From Antedon mediterranea (lineage: Eukaryota > Echinodermata > Crinoidea > Comatulida > Antedonidae): DNA of 64,000 bases. The stretch covers positions 22,259,201 to 22,323,200 of the forward strand of contig NC_092670.1 in assembly GCF_964355755.1 (NCBI RefSeq), written 5' to 3'. Positions 47,569 to 60,137 of this stretch are shown piece by piece. Position 1 is the first letter of the stretch. Each line of letters begins with the position of its first letter. The notes under the pieces are model-generated. The model saw only the letters and a program-made list of their open reading frames with translations. It did no database searches and was not told the origin of the DNA. The position numbers and the translations under genes are program-made.

Positions 47569-50500
47569 TTATACAGTTTTCTTAACGGTACTTTCCAGCC
47601 TCATTATCCTGAATACAGTTGCAGCTATTCTCTCATACGTCAGAAACATGAGGGCAGCAGTAAGTACCGTCTGAATCAGTTTGGTCTCTAGTCCTTTGTA
47701 CAGATGCCAAAAACCATGTGTTCTCACTATATGTTTTAACATATCAATAGTTTTCATTGATACACCTTTTTTCTCCCCTTGGTTACTGAACTGAAAAATT
47801 TATAAAAAAAAAGGTATAAGATTGTAAACAGACTCTCTGCTAATGGAAAAAATGTCTTACAAGTAAATATATATAAGGCCAATTTACACAGACGAGCGGT
47901 AACGGTAAGCAGTAAAGTTGAGCGGAAAACGCAAAAATAGAATCTATGTTATTTCTTATGACCCTTTACACAGAACGCGGAGCGGACGAGCGGTTGAGCG
48001 GAAATCCGCTCAGAATCGAAACAGATTCGATTTTGTGAAAATACCGCGCGGTATTTATGGATTCTGGCCAACCAACGACATAATTGAAATGACGTCATCT
48101 ATCAACAATTTTTTTTTGCCGTCCGTCGAGTGAAAGACGACAATAAATAGTATACGAGTGCCGTAGTAAGTCTAGTTTGCAACTTCTTTTTATTAAGAAA
48201 TACAAACACCTAAGACGTGACTAATGTTTGTATAAGGATAGTGAAAAGAAAATATACATTTTAGTACGTTATTAGGCAACAATTCCCTCTAAAACTTAGG
48301 CCAGTGTGTGCTAGGCCTACTGACAGTCAGTCACATCCAGGCCAGCAGTGACTGTAACATGCAGTAGCCTCGAGGCCTACACGGACCTACTTTCCACCAC
48401 TCCGTTCGCGAACTCCGCGCGCTGTGTAAATGGGAAAAGCCACGCGGTTTTTCGCTTACAATTACCGCTTACCGTTACCGCTCGTCTGTGTAAATTGGCC
48501 TTAAGTACAGTACAAAGCCAGGTCAATACCCTAGCCTAGCTTAATACAATAAAATAAAAACTATGAACTTGGTTACTTCATGGTGCCAGGGAAGAGTATC
48601 CTGATGTTGCTTTATTACTATAAATGTGTTTAATATGGCCATTGCAGGTAATGTACAAAGCATGATATGAATGACACAAAGAGCTACTTGTCAATGAATG
48701 ATCAGGAAGCGGTTGTTTATTGGGTTATAAAGGCCAATTGTTTCGGACCTCCTGTCTGTTACTAATTAGGAATTTCTTTCTATGCCTACAGTACATGTTG
48801 ATACCAGCTCATTTTTGCTGTTAAGTGAGCATAGTTTGAGATGACATATAATTATATATTTCTCATACAGAATAAATTAAGGTTTACGTTTGGTGATATA
48901 TACACAGATTTCCTCATCTTTATCATTTCAAATTAATTAATAAAATTTCAGTATATCACCAGGGGTTTAGAATTTATTCTGTGCCTGTGATGTTTATATT
49001 TATATATAAATTTATCTATATAAATCCAAAGGCAAATTACTGAAAAAAATGACAATGCTGTGGGTATCAGTGGCTGGATCTCAATGGAGATACAAAAATA
49101 AAAAGCGAAAAGCTAAATCAAAACGATAAAGTAAACAGCCAGAAAAGTTAGCAGAGCTTTCAGGCAACACTAGCCCTTCATCTATATATTTACAATCTGC
49201 AGACAGTGCTGTTTCGATCTTATTAGATCTCGTCAGTGCAGCTCAGGTTTCGAAATGTTAGTATGCACTGATGAAGGGCCAGTGTTGCCCGAAAGCTCTG
49301 CTAACTTTTCTGGCTGTTTTACTTTATCGTTTTGATTTAGCTTTCGCATTTTTTTTTGTATCTCCATTGAGATCTAGCCACTGATACCCACAGCATGGTA
49401 ATTTTTTCAGTATTTTGCCTTTGGATTTATATATATATATATATTACTAAAAATTCTAAATATTAATAAGTGAATACATTTCAAAATCTCTATGTAACGT
49501 AATGGCAACTGTAAATGTGACTGATTAAGAGAATGGATGGTATTTAACCAATCAAATCTTACCCTTTGTTTACTCTGAACGACTTGCAGTGGATACGTTG
49601 CTAGTGTAGCTACTGTTTTAGCCACAGCACCAATTAAAAAATAAGTTACATTTCCCAACTCCTAAAAAAGAAAGACAAAATCACAGTAATAGAAAAATAA
49701 ATTAGCAGCTGTTGTGTTGTAGTAACAAATAAGTACAGACTTTTCGATTGGAAGACTGTTTTTGCAAGTTACTGTTTTTCCGTCAGTCTTTCCATATATA
49801 CTGTAACATTAATGAAACACATACCGTGGTGTTGAGTACACGCTGTCTCCATCGTTTCAGTGCTTGGTAAACCATGAATTGAATTGCTGGGTTACCTACT
49901 AACATCAATGATGATACAGTACCATTCCATAGTGACCAGAACCCTTCCTCTCTACTAATCTTCTTAAACGCATCTGAAATTTTGCAAGTTAAAAAAAGAA
50001 ATGACATGGATGAAAACTATTTTAACAGACTCAAAAAAGAAATCCATAATTAGGGAAGAGCAGAACCAATGGAAAAAAGACAATGAAAACGAAGACCATT
50101 GATGAAAAGTTACTAGAAACGTTATTAACCAAAACTGCAACATGTTCTATGTAGCCTATAATTGGATTTTGGAATTTGTTTTAGTGATATTCTAATTGTA
50201 ATGTTAGCTTGTATGTAAATTTGTTATTTTTAGATTTGTAGATATTTTATACTTGAATGAACTTTTAAATGGAATTTTATATTTTATATTATAATAATGT
50301 AAATTCATTTGGTGGCAATGCCACTTTCATTATTAATAAACCAGAATTGATTTTGCCAATTTTACTCCTACTGTATTTGTTGTTGTTCTTTCCCCAGTAC
50401 ACTGTTAAACATGCATAGATACAGTCAGTGACAATACACAATTCCTTATGAAAAAACTGCAAGGTTTCATTACTTGACTACCAGATGAAATTATTTTCAC

Positions 50501-53500
50501 ATTTCACACTAAATTCAAGGCACTTACCTAAAATACCTTTGTAATAGGTGGGCTTGTTTGAAATTTCTGATTTGAACTTAACCCCCTGTAATTTCAGTCT
50601 TGTGTTAACAACCCACATTGGAGTGGTGACCAATACATTGATAACACCTTGTAACATAAAGAAAACATATTCTTTATAATTGTTATTAATCCTAGCATGG
50701 TTTATCAAATTTTAAAACAGATGATCTTATATGCTGTTGGTACATTTCCTGCGGGTGCTTAGTGCATGCAAGATTATTTTGTTTTTACTTGTTGATATTA
50801 TATATTAAGTCTTTTTAATCATAATTCATTCATTTACAGATTTATTTTTTTACATAATCTACCCATCACGTGTAGAACAATGTGAAATTACTTCATAATT
50901 ATTATTATTATATTATTTGCATCATACCTGCTATTATACCAAATATGAGATCCTTTATGGGTTTACTTTCTGTTAAAGTCAACACATACTTGGCTTGTAG
51001 ACCCTGAAAGCAGTAGAAATATACAAAGTTTGAGCAGCATAGACTGGATATTACTGGGAACCAACCTTTGTATAGAGATGTACTGAAAAGAAAATGATTA
51101 GTTTGAGATATGAAATGAATGACATTTAAATCTTCACTATTCACTATTATATGCCAGGATAATTCAGAATTATCATTTTTATCTGGGGAGGGCGTGATTC
51201 ATGGTTGTTTGGCCTTGGTGGCGACCATCACTTAACAAAAAGCAAATCCCCTTTCGTTTGACTCACTGAGCATCTTCTACGTCTCAGTACACAAAGTTAT
51301 CATTTTAAAAAATACAGTAAATTGTGCAGAATTCAAATTTAAGTTTTCAAATACTGTAGTTTCAATACTTACTACCCTTCCTGCTTTAGAATTTCCAAAA
51401 TAATGTGAAACGTTGATTTAGCTAGACGCTTATCATCAACTGAAAATAATATAAATTTAGCATTTTAGGCCTACATTGAGTAGCGGACTCATTTGAGAGA
51501 AAAAGTATAAAAATAGAAATGTATTTTGCTTATGCTGAGAGGTAGTATTTTCTTTAAAATAGAAAAAACTATTTTTGTTACCTTGTAATCGAAGCCTAGC
51601 CGTGTCCAGAGGGAAGAATACTGTCATGGCTGCCATACTTCCCTGCAATGACACACACAACATTGATATATTATTTAATTGAATTTGATCTAAGCGGCCC
51701 TAAACTGTTCGGCCCAAACCAAAAACTAATCAGTCAACTTGGCCCTCAATAAAGTATGGAACGCAAAAAGTGCAAATGAAGCAAATTGATAAAATAGTAA
51801 TAAAGATATGTCTACACTATCAAAACTTTATGTTCGTTTGTAGATCCGTTCCATTATAGTTTTTATAATTGAGTTCTCGGTAAACAATGTTTATAATATT
51901 AAAAAAATAAAAGATATGATAGAAAATTATGAGGTTATACTAATAAAGTACCGCAAGCAAGCTAAAAAAAAAACACCACATTTTTTCATTTGGTAACTGT
52001 ATATCTGTGTCTACTAGTTTTTGGCAGAGTGTCTACAATTGTTTGGCAGAGACAGATTTTTTGAATTTGAACTTTTTTTACTCGGGGTACCCGAGTCTAG
52101 GACTCGCTCATCTTCTTTTTCCATCTGGACACTTTGAGCCAACTTTCAAGTCCTACTAGTTCTTTACGTGTCATCTGACGGCTCTGAAACATGGCATGCA
52201 TAATACTAGGGTAATAGGTGAACAAAGCTATAGAGAGAAAATGTTCGTACTTTAACTGGATGCAGAATTATGACATCATAAACATGGTACCAATTACAAA
52301 AAGTGCGATTTATGAAAGTACTATTCCTCCCTTATTTGTTGTAGTATTGAGCTGGGATTTGGCATGGGTATACTACAGGGCAGGGAAAAGCTATAGAGCC
52401 GGATTTTTTTATTTCAAACCGGATGCAGCCATATGATGGCTTGAAGATAGTACCTTGGTGCCAAACGTTTTTGGTGTCATTTCAAAGGTCTTGACTTGGA
52501 GAATAAGAATATATACAGTAAAACCTTCACTTCTGCTCCCGGAAATAGCACAAAATCACTTTGAGATTTCATAATTTACCGTAATTATGCCATTTTCGGT
52601 TATGTGACGTAACTTTTCGGAATATATAGCGGTATGTGTGTATGTGACGTTACATCCTGTCTTATGACATAATTACAGCTTCTTTTAGACTTTTGCTGTA
52701 CCCCGAGTATCGCACATTTGTGCTTGTTTACTTGGCCTACAAATGAATTATTTGTTTTTTTAAATTTATTTATAATAATATCTAGCCCTAGAATAATATT
52801 TTAGTATGGTCAACAATTATAAATCCAATCCAAGCCCGATCATCTAATATATTGGACCCGAACGTCCACAAAGTTGAGCCCGAACGCCCGCAGGCATATG
52901 ACCGTTTCGGCCACAGACAGTTTCGGCCACACCAGATTTCTATGGCGCGCCATTCACGCATATATTAGACCGTGCTATTGTTTTTGCTATTAGTTATCGC
53001 ATCTCATGCTTTGTTGTATGTATAGTATTTTTTATGACGATTACTACCATTACAGTGTTATCATTCTTAAAGTTATTCCACTACAATTTGCATTTATTAG
53101 ATTTGTTGTTTCCATTCCAGTTTAGTTATATCATGGAGTCTTGGCGAAAAATAAATTCAACTGTCAGTGACACAGTTAAATACTCTCTTAGTACAGACGT
53201 ATTAATAGTTTGGCTATGAAAAAAGAAATAGAAATGCTAAGAAAAAAAAAGAAATTTAATTAAAACGTTTTTCCTTCCATTGCTTAAGTGACCTAAGGAA
53301 CAAAGAGGAATATCAGGAACTCACACATCAATCATGCCACCTAGCTACAAAATACGTGTTTGTATTTTATTTTCATTATTAATTAATTTAATTAATTGCC
53401 AAGTTTGTCTGTGTCCGTGTTTTCCTGTGTAAAAACAAAAAACAAAAGTAAAAGGCAATGAAATCGATAATCCTGTATTACATTGTCGTGTCTCATTGTT

Positions 53501-53746
53501 CCCCTATCAATGGCACTATGGGCGTTCCATAGATATGGTAGTAATATTGTCTGTGGCCGAAATTGTCTGTGGCCGAAGTTGGCCTAATGCCGTCCGCACG
53601 CGTTGGTACTACCCGATCGTCTGTCAATTGTAGGCCTAGCTAGGCCTAACTCTAGTTTAGGCGGCCTACTTTAGTTCACTTACAGTTGCCCCAGCCAAAG
53701 CATGTACCATTGTTTTATAAGAAAACAAAGAATCTGATCCACTCAT
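47569..53746 (-). CDS. SLC25A17: Peroxisomal membrane carrier PMP34 (SLC25A17 type)
   Basis: Eight exons join in phase: 53684-53746, 51582-51642, 51376-51439, 50928-51082, 50528-50647, 49825-49973, 49563-49661, 47569-47790 (stop TAA at 47569-47571), giving 310 residues; the human protein has 307. The three mitochondrial-carrier repeats are visible, with signatures [24 protein letters not shown] and [25 protein letters not shown] and [19 protein letters not shown] are specific for SLC25A17. The family exchanges CoA, FAD, NAD and AMP across the peroxisomal membrane. The third repeat has Gln in place of the usual acidic residue of PxD/E, which is also the state I recall for this family. The start is the first Met ([20 protein letters not shown]). 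The gene is divergent from cyclin B. Confidence 0.93.
47874..48503. mobile_element. 630-bp MITE with AAGGCCAATTTACACAGACG ends
   Basis: The left end TAAGGCCAATTTACACAGAC and right end GTCTGTGTAAATTGGCCTTA are perfect inverses over at least 20 bp, and the next AGCGGTAACGGTAAGC / GCTTACCGTTACCGCT continue the pairing. No transposase frame. It lies in SLC25A17 intron 7. A truncated copy is at 16684. Confidence 0.88.
49022..49430. mobile_element. Large foldback element in SLC25A17 intron 7
   Basis: Arms of about 160 bp (49022-49185 and 49266-49430) are near-perfect inverses: AAAGTTAGCAGAGCTTTCAG against CGAAAGCTCTGCTAACTTTT, and AAATCAAAACGATAAAGTAA against ACTTTATCGTTTTGATTTAG. The spacer is about 80 bp. 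The outer flanks at 48890-49010 resemble 57128-57240, another dispersed repeat. Confidence 0.85.
51643..53683. other. SLC25A17 intron 1 with two possible inverted-repeat elements
   Basis: TACTCGGGGTACC at 52079 and GGTACTCGGGG-like complement near 52700 may be the ends of one element. TTTCGGCCACAGACAGTTTC at 52905 and GTCTGTGGCCGAAATTGTCT near 53550 are the ends of another (about 52903-53577), each made of a doubled TTTCGGCCACAGACA word. A 25-bp M1 piece is at 51808. No exon seen. Confidence 0.5.
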
Positions 53747-54292
53747 CTTATGATCGTTTTTCTAGTCAGATCTAGGCCTAGTGGAATTTGAAATGAAACA
53801 AATATAGGTCTAGGCCTTAGGCTAGGCTAGTCTAACAAAATCATGTTCTACTTTTTGAAACTCACAACGTCTGTTTTAAAAGTCTACTCAGATCAATAAT
53901 CAATTTGGACGTTTATGATTGGCTGTAGCCGGTCATGGATGGATGATTTTCTAATGATTGTATATTAATAATAATAACATTTGATGTAAATGTAATATTA
54001 ACATTAGCACTGTGTTTTATTATAAACATTTTGGTATACTAGTTAAACACAATGATAAAGGATTGATAAATTAAAAATAATGAATTAACATCGCTATTAA
54101 CAATGTGGTTTGCTATTTAAACCAATTTGGTATAAAATTTTATCTCTGGCAAGGCTCAGCCGCGCGTGTATTTAAAAGGAACAAGCTCAATGATGGATCA
54201 GTTCTTTAAACACGTTGCTGTAGTTTGTGGAAGTTTTTTTGTCTTTGTGTTTAAAATTGGTTCGACCTATTTCCAGACTTTATATCTAAAAA
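53747..54292. promoter_or_regulatory. Shared bidirectional promoter of SLC25A17 and cyclin B
   Basis: Only 546 bp separate the two start codons. CCAAT boxes (NF-Y type) are at 53918-53922 (reverse), 54122-54126 and 54256-54260 (reverse). A TATAAAA is at 54131-54137. CGCGCG at 54161-54166, four bases before TTTAAA at 54171-54176, has the spacing of a CDE/CHR element, which in vertebrates confers G2/M expression on cyclin B genes. Function here is inferred. Confidence 0.55.
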
Positions 54293-56641
54293 ATGGCTCT
54301 TCGTACCAGATCTCAAGTGGTTAGATTTTCGTTATTTCAGTATATTATGTGCTTTAATCAACTTTAAATTGATTTTGATTTAACCGAAACCGTCGGTTGT
54401 TTGTGGATCGGATGGCTTTCCTACTGGGCTCTGCTGGCATGCCTTCTTTGGTTTAGCCTAGGCATACCGCGGCTAGGTGCCGTCTAGACAGGGAGATTTA
54501 TTTTACATCTCCCTGGTCTAGATGTCGGCCATTTTAGGCAAGGCATATAATATTAAGATCCCAGCTTACTACCGAAGATATTTTTTTTACGCCACTGGAC
54601 GTATAACAACAAAAGATAGTTATATGTTACATGTACAGCTGCTGCTTGTTATACATACCGCAGTTGAGATTGAGTTGGCCGCCGCTGGACGTACGTGTAA
54701 AACTCGTCCTAACCCCAACCTTCTAAATATTAAATCTCTCTAGGCCATAGCATCATCACAAACACGCCACACAGCTGGCTTGCAGGAAAGCCCTTTCCAT
54801 AAATAAAATAACGGAAAAAAGCTAATCCTAAATCATGTGGATTAACACGCGGCATCTAGGCCTAAATGCTCTATAATGCCAGTCGCGGTACGATAACGCT
54901 TGTTATACGTACCATCGCTGTACGTATAGCCAGTCCCTTAATTTTGTTTTGTTTTTTTGCTTATTTTTTTTTTCAGAATGTCAATGAAAACAAGTCCAAT
55001 GCAAGGCTTGCATTGCTGGCTGCCAAGACAAGAGTTTCAACACGTGATGTCAAGTCAAGAGCAGCTCTCGGAAACATTAGCAATGTTACTAGACAGTCGA
55101 ATAGACTTGCTGAAAAGGTACGAATAAAAACTACATTGCATAAGATCCTACTTTTTTTTTTGTCCGTTTCAATTTGTTTTTACACCTTTTTTTTTTTCAG
55201 GCGGCGGTGAAGAAGCCAGCTCGAATGACTAAATCAAAAGCCACATCATCATTGCTTTCAGTTGCAACAGTGAAGCCTGAAATTGTAAGCACTGTGGTTT
55301 TATCTTTAAAAAAAAATAGAATAAAATTGTTATAATTTTTTACTTCAATATTTCATGTTTTTCTATTTCTAGGCACCAAAATCCCCAAAGGCTATGGATA
55401 CAACTGAAATGGGTCAAATTGCACAGGCATTTTCCGAGAAAATGATTATCAACATAGAGGACATTGATAAACATGATAGCGATGACCCACAATTGTGCTG
55501 TGAATATGTTAATGACATATATGATTACATGAGGCACTTGGAACACGTTCTTAAAGTAACAAAAGATTATATGGAGGGTCAGAGTATCAACAGTAAAATG
55601 AGAACCATCCTTGTGGATTGGTTAGTTCAAGTGCATCTTCGTTTTGAGCTTCTGCAAGAGACTCTCTTTCTTGCTGTTCAGCTTATTGACCGCTATTTGG
55701 AGGTAAATAACTAAGATAAAAGTGCTTCAAGCTGTAACGCATTCTCAACATGCGTTAACTCTTCATTTATTTTTCTTTTTCAGTTAAAACCAGTTTCGAA
55801 AGACAAATTACAACTTGTTGGTGTTACTGCAATGTTCATTGCCTGCAAGTATGAAGAGATGTACCCACCTATAATGGTCGACTTTGTTTACATCACCGAT
55901 AACGCTTACACCACAAGCCAAATCAGGATCATGGAAATTCAAATGTTGTCTGCCCTCAACTTCGGATTAGGAAAACCCTTGTGCATTCATTTTCTTCGCA
56001 GAAATTCCAAAGCTGGAGAGGTGCTATATCGTTCCAACTTCCGGGTATTTCACTAGCAAGCATGCGTTAGTTTTTGGGGAGCACATTGGAAGCCCTACTG
56101 TCTCATCTAGAGAATCGTTCCCCAAATTAACAAATTTCATCTTTTTTTTTTATAGGTTACCCCAAAGCAACATACCTTAGCCAAATACTTAATGGAACTG
56201 ACCCTTCCTGAATATGAGATGGTGCAATATAACCCTTCAGAAATTGCTGCTGCAGCACTTTGTCTCTCTATGAAACTGCTAGATACTGATGCCCAATGGA
56301 ACCCAACAATCGTACACTACAGCACCTACACTGAATTTTATTTATTACCGATTATAAAGAAGATGGCTTCAATAGTATACAAATCACCCACTTCAAAATA
56401 CCAGGTACAGTATTTATTGGTACAGTAATACATTGAGATGGTCCCCGTTTCGAAATGAAATAGCTTGCATTGCAAGAATAAAAATTTCCTTGGAAATAAA
56501 TTCAATTGATTATTATCTTAATATATGATTATTTTATTCTTCCAGGCTGTTCGTTCAAAATACTCAAGCAGTAAATTTCTGAAGATCTGTACACTGTCTG
56601 AACTTTCCTCGCCAACAATCAAGCAGCTAGCAGAGGAATAA
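54293..56641 (+). CDS. CCNB: G2/mitotic-specific cyclin B
   Basis: Seven exons join in phase: 54293-54319, 54977-55117, 55201-55284, 55373-55702, 55784-56020, 56156-56404, 56546-56641 (TAA 56639-56641), giving 387 residues, the usual length for echinoderm B cyclins. The N-terminal destruction box RAALGNISN is at residues 37-45, so the protein should be an APC/C substrate. A Lys-rich linker follows. The cyclin box has [20 protein letters not shown] (the MRAILVDW signature), [20 protein letters not shown] and [11 protein letters not shown]. The second cyclin fold has [18 protein letters not shown] and [13 protein letters not shown]. The protein binds and activates CDK1 for mitotic entry. The donor of exon 5 (GTGCTA) is weak but the phase and homology fit. 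Exon 1 could end three bases earlier (CAA rather than GTG). Introns are short. Confidence 0.96.
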
Positions 56642-56890
56642 GATGACTTATGTAAATATATTTCGCGCGGGTTTCTACAAATTTTATCATGTTATACAAA
56701 TTCACCATTATACGTGCCAAGCTTAATTCTGACGATGACTTGAATAGTCCAGCCATATAGTTAGGCATTTTATTTAAAATTATGTATTTTGATCACTTTT
56801 AATTATATATAGCCTGTATCAATGTAATTTTATATTTAATCTTGTTTTAGTTGTAAATGTATAGTAATTTAATATTAAAGTTGTTATAAA
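56642..56890 (+). terminator. Cyclin B 3' UTR with polyadenylation signal and CPE-like motifs
   Basis: ATTAAA at about 56873-56878 is the best polyadenylation hexamer. Upstream are TTTTAAT (about 56796) and TTTTATAT (about 56829), which match cytoplasmic polyadenylation elements bound by CPEB within the usual distance of about 100 nt. In animal oocytes such elements control translation of stored cyclin B mRNA. Confidence 0.5.
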
Positions 56891-57112
56891 AATATTTTCT
56901 TTGCATTTGGATTTTATTGTCATGCCTCCTCTACCACTCATCCCCTTAGTTTGCCTGCCCCACGCTCCATCAATTTTCTGCTCTTGGCAAAATTTGAAAT
57001 CTAATCAACAAAACCCTGCACAATAATTTAGTTTTATGGCATACTAGTGCCGTTCCGCCGTACCACGCCGAGAATGTCGCTATCCAATCGAGTTTGAACA
57101 ATACCATGAAAG

Positions 57113-57240
57113 TCCCAGTGGTCTAATGGTTAATGGTTCTCACAGATTTCTTCATCTTTATTGTTTCAAATTAAATTTCAGTATATCACCGGGCGGTTTA
57201 GAATTACTGTTCTTTGCCCGATTTGTTTATATATATTATA
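57113..57240 (+). repeat. tRNA-Glu-like start fused to a dispersed repeat
   Basis: TCCCAGTGGTCTAATGGTTA resembles the 5' half of tRNA-Glu including box A (TGGTCTAATGG). It lacks an anticodon arm and box B, so it is not a tRNA gene. The following sequence (CTTCATCTTTATTGTTTCAA to GTATATCACCGGG) repeats at 48905-48965. Probably a SINE. Confidence 0.5.
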
Positions 57241-58714
57241 CTAGCAATTCGTTTAAAGCCTTCTCAGTAGCCTACATAACACCCGACACCAGTATCTCCA
57301 AATACTCGCCAACCCCCACCCCCCACCCCTCTTCAATAACACTTTTAAAAACAAATTAATCCCAGTGATGGACAGATTCAACTTCAAATTGAGAGGGGTA
57401 TACATAGCTCTGATAGGGAATAGTTTAAGTACGTTGTAATCTGTGTAAATGAATAGGTGTCATATTGGCTGATAATTAAAATATCTAATTTTGATACTGC
57501 GGTTCCCCTAGCCTTCTTTCTCCTCTTACCATCCCAGCCACAATACAATTCCCTGGACAGTTCAAATGTAGTAAATATTCCTAGTCAATCATTATATACG
57601 CTACTTCATTCCGCCAGTATTTTCGATCCTCCTCCTTCCCCTCCCAACACACCCCAGATACTGGGTGATGTGTTTAAGACGGTTCCAGTACAAATTGTGT
57701 TAGCCGAGTCACTCCCAACCCATAATCCCTCAGTGGTAGTTTCCAAATGTAGTTTAAAACATTCCCAGTACAGTATCGGTCATGGTGATAGGCCTACATC
57801 CCCACCCCAAACTCCATTCCCCTTCCCAGGGATAATTAAAATACATTTTCCAAGCACAATTCTGGTCAATTTGATAGCCAACTACTCCTAGCCTAACCGA
57901 AATCCCCACTATCACATGAACCCCACCTCCCAATCCCCCTCCCTCACAAAATCCCCAGACTTTTTGAAATGTAGTTTAAAACTTTCCCGGTACAATTGCG
58001 ATCATTTTGATACCTTATTGTCACGAACTCCTCTCACGTATGTTTCCGAGCGGTTGAAAATACTTTAGGAACTCCCTTGTGACATAAAAGTATACACACA
58101 AAATCCACAAAGTTGTAAAATAACTCAAAAACAAAGCTTTAATTTCAATCAACTTCAACTTTTAACAATCCAGTAAGCACTTTATACAACAGCTTCACAA
58201 TAACTTTACAATATAACATCCAACCTCTAATCCAACAACCTTACAATAGTTTACATCCCTTTATATACAAGATGCTCCTATCCTTCTAGATCATTCTTTA
58301 TACTTCTCATTATTACATGATTACAGTTTCTATTAATAGCACTTCTGGAATGTTCTTGATTGTTCTTATTAATTATACATGGTTTCTTAAATCAAAACAT
58401 CTTATTCTAGAATGTTCATGTAAATACTATGTTACTCTATATGTTAGGGAATGGTAATTTATTACACTTATATGTATGGTTACATGCAGAAACAGAAATT
58501 TGTATAACGAACAAACATCGAAAGTGGGCCATTTGACCACATTTTGGACCCTAACTTGGATCCTAGATGGCGGATGATGTTGAAATGTAGTTTAGAACCT
58601 TCCCGGTACAATTCCGGTCATTTTGATACCCCATATGTAAGGTTATGTGCAGTAACAAAAATTTGTATAACGAACAAACAAACAGACGTACAAACTCTCT
58701 CACTTATAATATAG
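57241..58714 (+). mobile_element. Tandem element, copy A (interrupted by a solo LTR)
   Basis: It starts CTAGCAATTCGTTTAAAGCC and ends TCTCTCACTTATAATATAG. It shares with copy B, in the same order, CAGTGATGGACA, AATAGGTGTCATATTGGCTG, ACCCATAATCCCTCAGTGG, CCACATTTTGG and TAACGAACAAACA. No intact ORF. The 3' end with ACAAACAGAC and a TATAATATAG finish resembles 3' ends of RTE-type retroelements and their SINEs; class uncertain. Confidence 0.65.
58019..58466 (-). mobile_element. Solo LTR (448 bp) with 5-bp target duplication
   Basis: The element starts TGTCACGAACTCC and ends TTATTACA, i.e. TG...CA ends, and is flanked on both sides by CTTAT (58014-58018 and 58467-58471). On the minus strand it has a TATATAAAGGG promoter-like box followed by ATTAAAG. 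The empty site is preserved in copy B near 59880-59895. No internal retroviral region remains. Confidence 0.85.
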
Positions 58715-60137
58715 ACTAGCAATTATACCCGCCCCAGGGCGGGTTTCAAAATTAGTTTACAGCCTTCTCAGTACATAACACCCGACGCCAGTATCTGTCT
58801 ATACTCACCAACATCGACCCCTCAACAACACCCCATACTCTTTCTTAAAAACAAAATCTTCCCAGTGATGGACAAATTCAATTCAACCTAAGCTTCGAAT
58901 TGAGAGGAGTATTCATAACTACGATGGGTCTAATAATGGTTGTAGTACGTTGTAAATTGTGTAAATGAATAGGTGTCATATTGGCTGATAATTAAAATTT
59001 GTAATTTAGATACTGCGGGCACCCAGCCACCATCAACAAACCTTAACTCCTCCCCTGGACAGTTCAAATTTAGTAACTTTTCCTAGTACAATCCAATCAT
59101 ATAGGCTACTTCATTACGCTAGTATTTTCGCTCCTTCTCCCTCTACAAAAAACACACGCCAGATACACTGGGTGATCTGTTGAAGCCGGTTCCAGTACAA
59201 TTTATATTATTATCACTCCCAACCCATAATCCCTCAGTGGCAGTTTTCAAATGTAGTTTAAAACATTCCAAATACAGTTTCGGTCATGGTGATAGGCCTA
59301 GATGTACATCCCCACCCCAAACTCCCATCCGCTTCCCAGGGATGATTAAATACTTTAAAAGTTTCCAACCACAATTCTGGTGTAAGCAAAATCCCCACTC
59401 TCTCCTGAAACCAAACTCCCAAACCCTATCTCCCAACCCCACTCTCCCACAATGTACGTTTTTTTTCTTGGAGGATTGGTGATGTAGTTGAACACAGTAA
59501 CAGTAAACAACATGTGTATGTTCACACAGGTATGGATGTCTGTAATGAGGCAATCCAAGAGACCAACAAATAGCTGGATATGGTTAAAGTACTTTGCTAA
59601 ATGTGTAATTTAATAGGTGTCATATTGTTTAATGAATGAAATATGTATAGCTATATCTATATTTCCCCAAACGCCTTGCTGAGGATAATTCAAATACTGT
59701 AAAACTTTTGTAGTATAATTTTACAATTCGATAGCCTACAACCCCGAGCCCTAGCAAAAATGACATCACAAACCACCACACAACCACCCCCCCCCCCCCC
59801 CACCCGTTCCACAAAAACCCCAGGAGTCGGGGGAATTTTTTTAAATGTAGTTTAAAACCTTCCGGGTACAATTGCCATCATTCTGATACCCCATACGTAT
59901 GGTTACGTGCAGACACAGAAATTTTTATAACGAACAAACATCGAAAGTGGGGGTTTTGACCACATTTTGGTCCCTAACTTGGATCCTAGGTGGCGGATGA
60001 TGTTGAAATATAGCTTAGAACATTCCCGGTACAATTGCGGTCATTTTGATACCCCATATGTAAGATTATGTGCAGTAACAAAATTTTGTATAACGAACAA
60101 ACAGACAAACAGACAAACTCTCTCACTTATAATATAG
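58715..60137 (+). mobile_element. Tandem element, copy B
   Basis: It begins ACTAGCAATTATACCCGCCC right after copy A and ends ACTCTCTCACTTATAATATAG. It is longer than copy A in the middle (about 59390-59800) and includes a run of 14 or so C near 59790. No intact ORF is seen in either copy. Confidence 0.65.

Noticed and set aside
54522-54743. Plus frame in cyclin B intron 1
   Set aside because: No splice sites or homology, and the cyclin exons join in phase without it.
57113-57150. Possible tRNA-Glu gene
   Set aside because: Only the 5' half is present; no box B or 3' acceptor strand.
57457-57891. 144-codon plus frame rich in Pro and Ser
   Set aside because: It lies within the tandem repetitive element; the same stretch in copy B is not open over the same length.
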